A stretch of DNA of 64,000 nt from an uncultured Ruminiclostridium sp. (GTDB taxonomy: Bacteria > Bacillota > Clostridia > Oscillospirales > Ruminococcaceae), in contig CANQIB010000013.1 in NCBI GenBank assembly GCA_947623915.1, forward strand, positions 1-64,000, given 5' to 3'. The translations under genes were made by a program, and so were the position numbers. The notes below the pieces were generated by a model. The model was not told the DNA's origin. It saw nothing but the letters and a program-made list of their open reading frames with translations, and did no database searches. The stretch's first letter is position 1. Every line of letters begins with the position of its first letter. Positions 62,601 to 64,000 of the stretch are shown here, piece by piece.

Positions 62601-64000
62601 GTTCAGATATATAATGATCAAGAGATATACGGCTTACAGTCCATAGTTATTGACGATGCAGGCGGTCTTGATGTAGGAAAGGACGCCAGGGTAAACTTCG
62701 GCCTTTGGTGGTCAAACAGACAAACAGAATCGGCACTTCAATCCATAATTATGTACGATAAAGACGATAATGTTGTAATGAGATTCCCAAAATCGGAACA
62801 TTATCTTGATTATGAATTTAATGATAACGACAATGTGGTGATTACCGGTGGAAATCCTGTCGGTGTTTTTGAAATTCCTCAGTATATAAACTTTGATTAC
62901 GTTGATGAAGTTGCAGCCAATGCCTTTGAAGGCAACGAGGATATAACCGCATTAAATATAAATATGAGCGTATATTTTGGCGATAACGCATTTAAGAATT
63001 GCAAAAACCTTAAAGAAGTGCATTTTGATCGCGCTACTAATTATTGCTATTTTAGTGATACGGCTTTTGACGGGTGTTCTGAGGATCTGACGTTCTACGC
63101 ATATTATAATAATTCAAGCGCAAAAGACTACGCTGAGTATAACGGAATAAAATTTGTTCCCGAATTTGATTATGTAGATGAACAAACCGGAGTGATCATT
63201 GGCGATCCGTTCTATGATATATATGATGATAATGCAAAACTGATTGTTGAAAAGACAGAAAATGAGGATAAGAGCATCGATTACGATGTTTCGTTTGAAA
63301 ACTCACACGGTACTGTCCTTGTTCCTAGTGATGAGGTCGAAGTCATGATCCCGATACCGGAGGGTTGGGAAGTGTCTGATGATACACAAAACGACGATAA
63401 TGTTATTATACCTGAATCGAGCGGTCGGATAAGATATGATGGAGATTGGCGCGTAAATATTATAATGCCTTGGCTCAATGAGGAGCAAGCTACAATAATA
63501 GATCATTCTTCACTCAATGGCTCACTTGCGGTCGGTGTAACATTTACCGTATCAAATTACGATAATCTGGGGGAGCCGTTTACCGTTGATATCAATATGT
63601 CCGAAAATAATTATTCTGACACAGAACAATCATACTATGGCGATGGCGTTTATTCGGGTATAATGACAGAGCCGGTAACAGTCGATGCAGATGGAGAATA
63701 TACGGCTTGGGCATATTTTGACAGACCGCTTGACAGTACAAGCGAGATATTTTACATGGCTATATTTACCGATATATACAAAAAATACGGAGTTTTAGCG
63801 CCTGATGATATTTATGGCGTTAACCATGCTGTACCTTTAATTTCTGTTGAGAATGTAATTGCGAGTCAGCGTGGCAAACAGTTAAAACTTTACTCTTACA
63901 ATAGTGAAGGCAATACGGAACAGCTTGTTTATACTATCGTCACATATAACGATGTTGATTATATTAAATTTTCCTCAAGAATGCTAGGCAAATTTAAACT
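59664..64000 (+). CDS. Giant BspA-like leucine-rich-repeat protein (3' end outside the window)
   Basis: An open frame of over 1,440 codons that runs off the right edge and is absent from the ORF track because no stop is reached. AGGAGATG lies 7 nt before the ATG. It has a signal peptide (AKKIIADVLAISMTVTAISSALPTYA), cut here into KKIIADVLAISMTVTA and SSALPTYA, then an acidic Asn/Ser-rich stretch, then a long array of LRR_5 repeats (residues about 100-760) such as SGCTSLNSVTLSKNLTTLGYSAF. A 351-354-bp block is duplicated almost exactly (60150-60503 and 60504-60854). Ig-like segments follow (about 770-870), a short second LRR patch (about 1080-1140), and further beta-rich regions. It should be a secreted adhesin-like surface protein. 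Confidence 0.9.
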   Translation, partial: MKAKKIIADVLAISMTVTAISSALPTYAESRPTFGSSSNAGVQETAGQSHIDKDSEKTDIVSNDKTVEKNSNASVQVNNNFELADPQPAPIPVKSETYGAYEYDVLSNGTIEITSFSGTSANVYIPSSIDNKDVSSIGYGCFEDNAYLQTVTIPDSVVQIENNAFSGCTSLNSVTLSKNLTTLGYSAFDGCTALSSIEIPKSLTNVYTSGRNGAFSNSGLKSVTFEDGITNIPDCLFYYCASIEKIIIPDTVLTIGSSAFESCTGLTKIDIPDNVLEIGSNAFSGCTSLNSVTLSKNLKTLYSAFNGCTALSSIEIPKSLTNVYTSGRDGAFSDSGLKSVTFEDGITNIPDCLFYYCASIEKIIIPDTVLTIGSSAFESCTGLTKIDIPDNVLEIGSSAFSGCSSLNSVKLSKNLTTLENSAFNGCTALTSIEIPKSLINVGDDWYGGVFANTGLKSVTFETGTTQIPNNLLYNCTTLDKITIPDTVLKIGDSAFENCTGLTNIIIPGNVTEIGSNAFSDCVGLTKIDMSGGVTKIGNYAFNNCSALDFVVLPKTVKEIGFGVFNGCKTIKKIEIPEGINTLPSQLFEGCTSLTDVTIPETVTVIEDEVFKNCDALTEISIPDSVTDIQWYAFYDCDGLVSVILPKSLKAVTYECFYDCDKLAEVTIQDSVTEIQIEAFYSCDVLKSVKIGNNVTKIEENAFRACHALTDIVLPKSVTEIDENAFAECVNLTDVTVYPSVSSIPTSVFSYPTKMTMHGYAGTYAEQYAKDRNMKFAALPKISADKITVDIPDCRYIGEQIKPEFKLIDSDGYVLKDGSDFTVVSYGDNLKVGKGSVSIMLTGIMYEGTIDTSFNIIPAYIGDGNCDSDGRVYFNGWYLNEGTDYTVERRYDLDTMGYEFTFTGLGSFTGTYILSENANPLFTYNNDQYEDINNLNINWDLDFSLADDSVWASVDKVEAVWYQDGRTACGLGVQTVNSGWVQIYNDQEIYGLQSIVIDDAGGLDVGKDARVNFGLWWSNRQTESALQSIIMYDKDDNVVMRFPKSEHYLDYEFNDNDNVVITGGNPVGVFEIPQYINFDYVDEVAANAFEGNEDITALNINMSVYFGDNAFKNCKNLKEVHFDRATNYCYFSDTAFDGCSEDLTFYAYYNNSSAKDYAEYNGIKFVPEFDYVDEQTGVIIGDPFYDIYDDNAKLIVEKTENEDKSIDYDVSFENSHGTVLVPSDEVEVMIPIPEGWEVSDDTQNDDNVIIPESSGRIRYDGDWRVNIIMPWLNEEQATIIDHSSLNGSLAVGVTFTVSNYDNLGEPFTVDINMSENNYSDTEQSYYGDGVYSGIMTEPVTVDADGEYTAWAYFDRPLDSTSEIFYMAIFTDIYKKYGVLAPDDIYGVNHAVPLISVENVIASQRGKQLKLYSYNSEGNTEQLVYTIVTYNDVDYIKFSSRMLGKFK
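60150..60854 (+). repeat. Nearly identical tandem repeat inside the giant BspA gene
   Basis: Unit 1 starts at 60150 (AACGCTTTTTCGGGCTGCAC) and recurs at 60504, 354 bp later, with only a few substitutions and one 3-bp deletion. A more divergent third unit begins at 60855. Each unit encodes about 117-118 residues, that is five LRR_5 repeats. The similarity at synonymous sites implies recent duplication. Confidence 0.85.

Noticed and set aside
1-64000. tRNA, rRNA, CRISPR arrays, transposases and replication origin
   Set aside because: No T-loop-like GGTTCGAATCC motifs, regular spacer-repeat arrays, transposase ORFs or DnaA-box clusters were recognised by eye.

Overview
The window reads as chromosomal DNA of a Gram-positive, spore-lineage anaerobe of the Clostridia, most likely the Oscillospiraceae/Ruminococcaceae of a gut community. 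This rests on gene families rather than any database match: a cytosolic [FeFe]-hydrogenase of the HydABC type, a CotF-like coat protein, DnaD plus a DnaC-type helicase loader, RbgA, a DUF1292 protein, the radical SAM/DUF2344 pair, BspA-like leucine-rich-repeat surface proteins, and many sigma-A promoters of TTGACA-17-TATAAT type. No tRNA, rRNA or CRISPR array was seen. The ORF track gives only the longest reading frame, so I moved many starts downstream to the ATG, TTG or GTG that has a Shine-Dalgarno sequence.

Layout. 0.3-5.3 kb, minus strand: an apparent operon of acetyltransferase, copper ATPase with a fused C-terminal copper chaperone, exported transglutaminase-like protein and cyclophilin, preceded by a small conserved-looking ORF. 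5.4-15.1 kb: phosphofructokinase diverging from comF; xylB-tal-glyA, prs and rarA on the plus strand; then a minus-strand pair of half-size TauE/SafE permeases, a 6S-like RNA and a DUF1292 gene. 15.3-15.9 kb: a large structured non-coding RNA with its own promoter and terminator. 16-25 kb: dnaD and helicase loader, a secreted transglutaminase-like protein, a large lipoprotein, class II aldolase, and an ECF sigma factor with its membrane partner.

25-41 kb: hydCBA on the minus strand with a long leader; diverging from it a GH13 amylase, HAD phosphatase/mutase, metA, a membrane protein and crcB; then a formate/nitrite transporter, glycogen phosphorylase, hemW and lepA on the minus strand; then small coat-type proteins. 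41-55.6 kb: a long plus-strand housekeeping block (site-2 protease, radical SAM, DUF2344, rplS, lepB, rbgA, rnhB, yraN, thrC, phosphoesterase, tig, clpP, clpX, rpsO, pnp). 55.7-64 kb: an accessory surface region with two BspA-like proteins separated by a tyrosine recombinase; the second runs off the right edge.

How the genes fit together. Amylase, glycogen phosphorylase, a beta-phosphoglucomutase-like HAD enzyme, phosphofructokinase, aldolase, xylulokinase and transaldolase describe intracellular glucan and pentose breakdown; HydABC would dispose of the reducing power as H2. Tig-clpP-clpX and rpsO-pnp are protein- and RNA-turnover modules.

Most interesting signals: (1) a perfect 22-bp inverted repeat flanks the tyrosine recombinase, and an outward-facing sigma-A promoter lies just inside the left repeat. 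Inversion would aim that promoter at the giant BspA-like gene, which suggests a self-contained phase-variation switch. (2) A ~560-nt orphan structured RNA at 15.3-15.9 kb. (3) An in-frame copA-copZ fusion that keeps an internal ribosome binding site. (4) Structured leaders upstream of hydC, rpsO, rplS and pnp.
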